This document shows positions 63,901-64,000 of a stretch of 64,000 bases of DNA, piece after piece. How positions within the stretch are numbered: the first letter of the stretch is position 1; the number at the start of each line of letters is the position of its first letter. The notes beneath the pieces are model-generated. The model did not search any database and was not told the origin of the DNA. It was given only the letters and a program-made list of their open reading frames with translations. The translations under genes were made by a program, and so were the position numbers. This DNA comes from Maribacter caenipelagi (GTDB taxonomy: Bacteria > Bacteroidota > Bacteroidia > Flavobacteriales > Flavobacteriaceae), in contig NZ_SNZW01000016.1 in assembly GCF_004364175.1 (NCBI RefSeq), positions 92,693-156,692 on the forward strand, written 5' to 3'.

Positions 63901-64000
63901 GCATCGATATTCACGAACGAAAGATGGGATCCGGGCAGTGCGCCCGAGATGGGCTATCGCTTTACCGTTCCCAACGGGGCGTATACGGTGAACATATTTG
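60901..64000 (+). CDS. Secreted PQQ sugar dehydrogenase / diheme cytochrome / RICIN / malectin protein, 3' end missing
   Basis: The frame runs open from the ATG at 60901 to the window edge (1033 codons), so the end is not seen. It is a paralog of the product of 50996-57514. It has an N-terminal hydrophobic segment (GIILLVSSFVLLTGFVPLFF), then LTESKPF, a GSDH propeller with THRGGGMEFGNDGYLY (His at 199) and GEVGEDSHEEINVL. Two heme motifs follow, CLSCH (608-612) and CAYCH (690-694), and PPLAKNQVDDAGVALLESW. One ricin-type lectin lies about 790-925. From about residue 933 the similarity to the paralog ends and a malectin-like carbohydrate-binding domain begins (YRLNAAGPSVAS, GLRDGSIPSWM, FTVPNGAYTVNIF). 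The DNA coding for this last domain is far richer in G+C than the rest of the gene. More domains and a T9SS tail are expected beyond the window. Confidence 0.9.
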   Translation, partial: MKKNYRGIILLVSSFVLLTGFVPLFFGSGLTESKPFNLLSDTNFDPLPTGSQPYGVAFTNLDFNTPLNFNIVPNSNNIVVGQRDGKVFWFDNDENVAQKNLLVDLSSEVGGKVWDGGFLGLSIHPLFGSGVNKNFVYVYYTTQSNDKTLEKPLSFSCGLERFHGNYLILEKFEVDATSMQFVENSRMTLIKRRMFNTTHRGGGMEFGNDGYLYVSTGDQAAYINAQQISENLDGGVLRIDVDMDLSRSHIPLRKLGVEAGESDEFSGLYYTIPNDNPFVDASGSVFEEYYSIGHRNPHRLTKDFQTGIFYIGEVGEDSHEEINVLSSGKNYGWPLYEGFDGPNINCLPSLYNNMPHTRPLVSFPRTDANAIIGGYVYRGSDIPELTGKYICADYGVGSEIWSVDVNNGAYELLGNFAPTNIVSFGQDKDGELYLLKQGENVKLYKMKSKSLIESAPQTLTETGIFVGEVANLDVREGFIPYDLIDSFYSDGAIKSRWMAIPNDGSHNTANEKINFSENDNWDFPVGTVLIKHFDYPIDDRNLSITRKVETRFSIKDAEGKFYFLTYKWNEAQTEAYLVDTSIEEDITITTISGATRQISWHFPSEGECLSCHNPSSGGTLGPRTKNLNKNYDYVELGGSIGNQLVTLSALGILDQTITDVDTPDYITHTSISNVNSSLEDRARSYLDLNCAYCHNPSTDNRANFDLRLDRTLVQTGLLTAGVNESLNMDPNERILYEGDALKSILYHRTASVQPGIMMPPLAKNQVDDAGVALLESWINSLQPSVLPPDSGIYRIVNVATNNTLQVLNGGNSNSVNIVHQEYQEEDWQHFQFDNATVGYYEFKAVHSEKYLDVAGFGPMTGSNVWQYEGNNSDAQLWEILDAGDDSFFIINKRTSKYLTAMADGNVIVAANDGSGRVKWKFETTGVQTNTNAYHYRLNAAGPSVASTDGGPDWAAGATSNGLFTGGGYTVTAGNVGGTNPVLDYGLRDGSIPSWMDAGTYASIFTNERWDPGSAPEMGYRFTVPNGAYTVNIF

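Noticed and set aside
63690..64000. Start of a separate gene in the GC-rich part
   Set aside because: The reading frame continues without a stop from 60901 and the encoded malectin-like domain lacks its own signal peptide and start.

Overview
The window is a 64 kb stretch of a low-GC (roughly one third G+C by eye) chromosome of a marine-type Flavobacteriaceae bacterium (phylum Bacteroidota), close to the Maribacter/Zobellia/Cellulophaga kind. The evidence is a giant SprB-repeat adhesin with a gliding-motility C-terminal domain, type IX secretion (T9SS) sorting tails, a SusC/SusD pair, Bacteroidota-type lipoproteins, BshA (bacillithiol synthesis), Bacteroidota-type LptD and TamB, and promoters of the TAnnTTTG type. 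There are no transposases, phage genes, CRISPR arrays or rRNAs.

Layout. 1-8412 is the 3' part of a giant surface adhesin that starts before the window. 8600-9313 is a secreted esterase-like lipoprotein. 9327-17733 (minus) is a SusC-SusD uptake pair with a VCBS/ASPIC-UnbV lipoprotein downstream. 18129-22895 (minus) is a housekeeping operon: tsaD, rsmE, a DUF4159 protein, an AI-2E family permease and a THUMP-like methyltransferase. tamB diverges from it at 22961-27409. 27572-30523 holds glycolysis and amino-sugar genes (pfkA, gapA, a GlcNAc-kinase-like gene). 30528-33687 (minus) is lptD-ridA. 33792-38730 is an envelope and Fe-S operon: amidase, MlaD, two HdrC/D-like Fe-S proteins and one conserved unknown. 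38825-43332 is a GH3/beta-lactamase fusion, bshA and a small lipoprotein. 43452-44633 is an OmpA-family protein with a near-consensus promoter.

The right-hand 20 kb is the accessory-looking part. It contains three secreted proteins with PQQ-dependent sugar dehydrogenase (GSDH) domains: 45395-48883 minus, 50996-57514 plus, and 60901 to the window end, plus. The last two are paralogs. Each joins the dehydrogenase to a region with two CxxCH c-heme motifs and to ricin-type lectin domains. The first of them then adds two more lectins, seven PKD domains and a T9SS-like tail. Between the paralogs lies a GtrA/GtrB-like pair facing a polytopic GT-C-like glycosyltransferase. A class II tRNA-like gene with an impossible anticodon loop (50704-50793, minus) precedes the first paralog.

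The points most worth a second look are: the abrupt switch to GC-rich, differently coded DNA at about 63690, exactly where a malectin-like domain begins inside the third dehydrogenase gene; the abnormal tRNA with its own strong terminator; and the extracellular dehydrogenase-cytochrome-lectin architecture, which implies oxidation of sugars outside the cell with electrons passed to built-in hemes.
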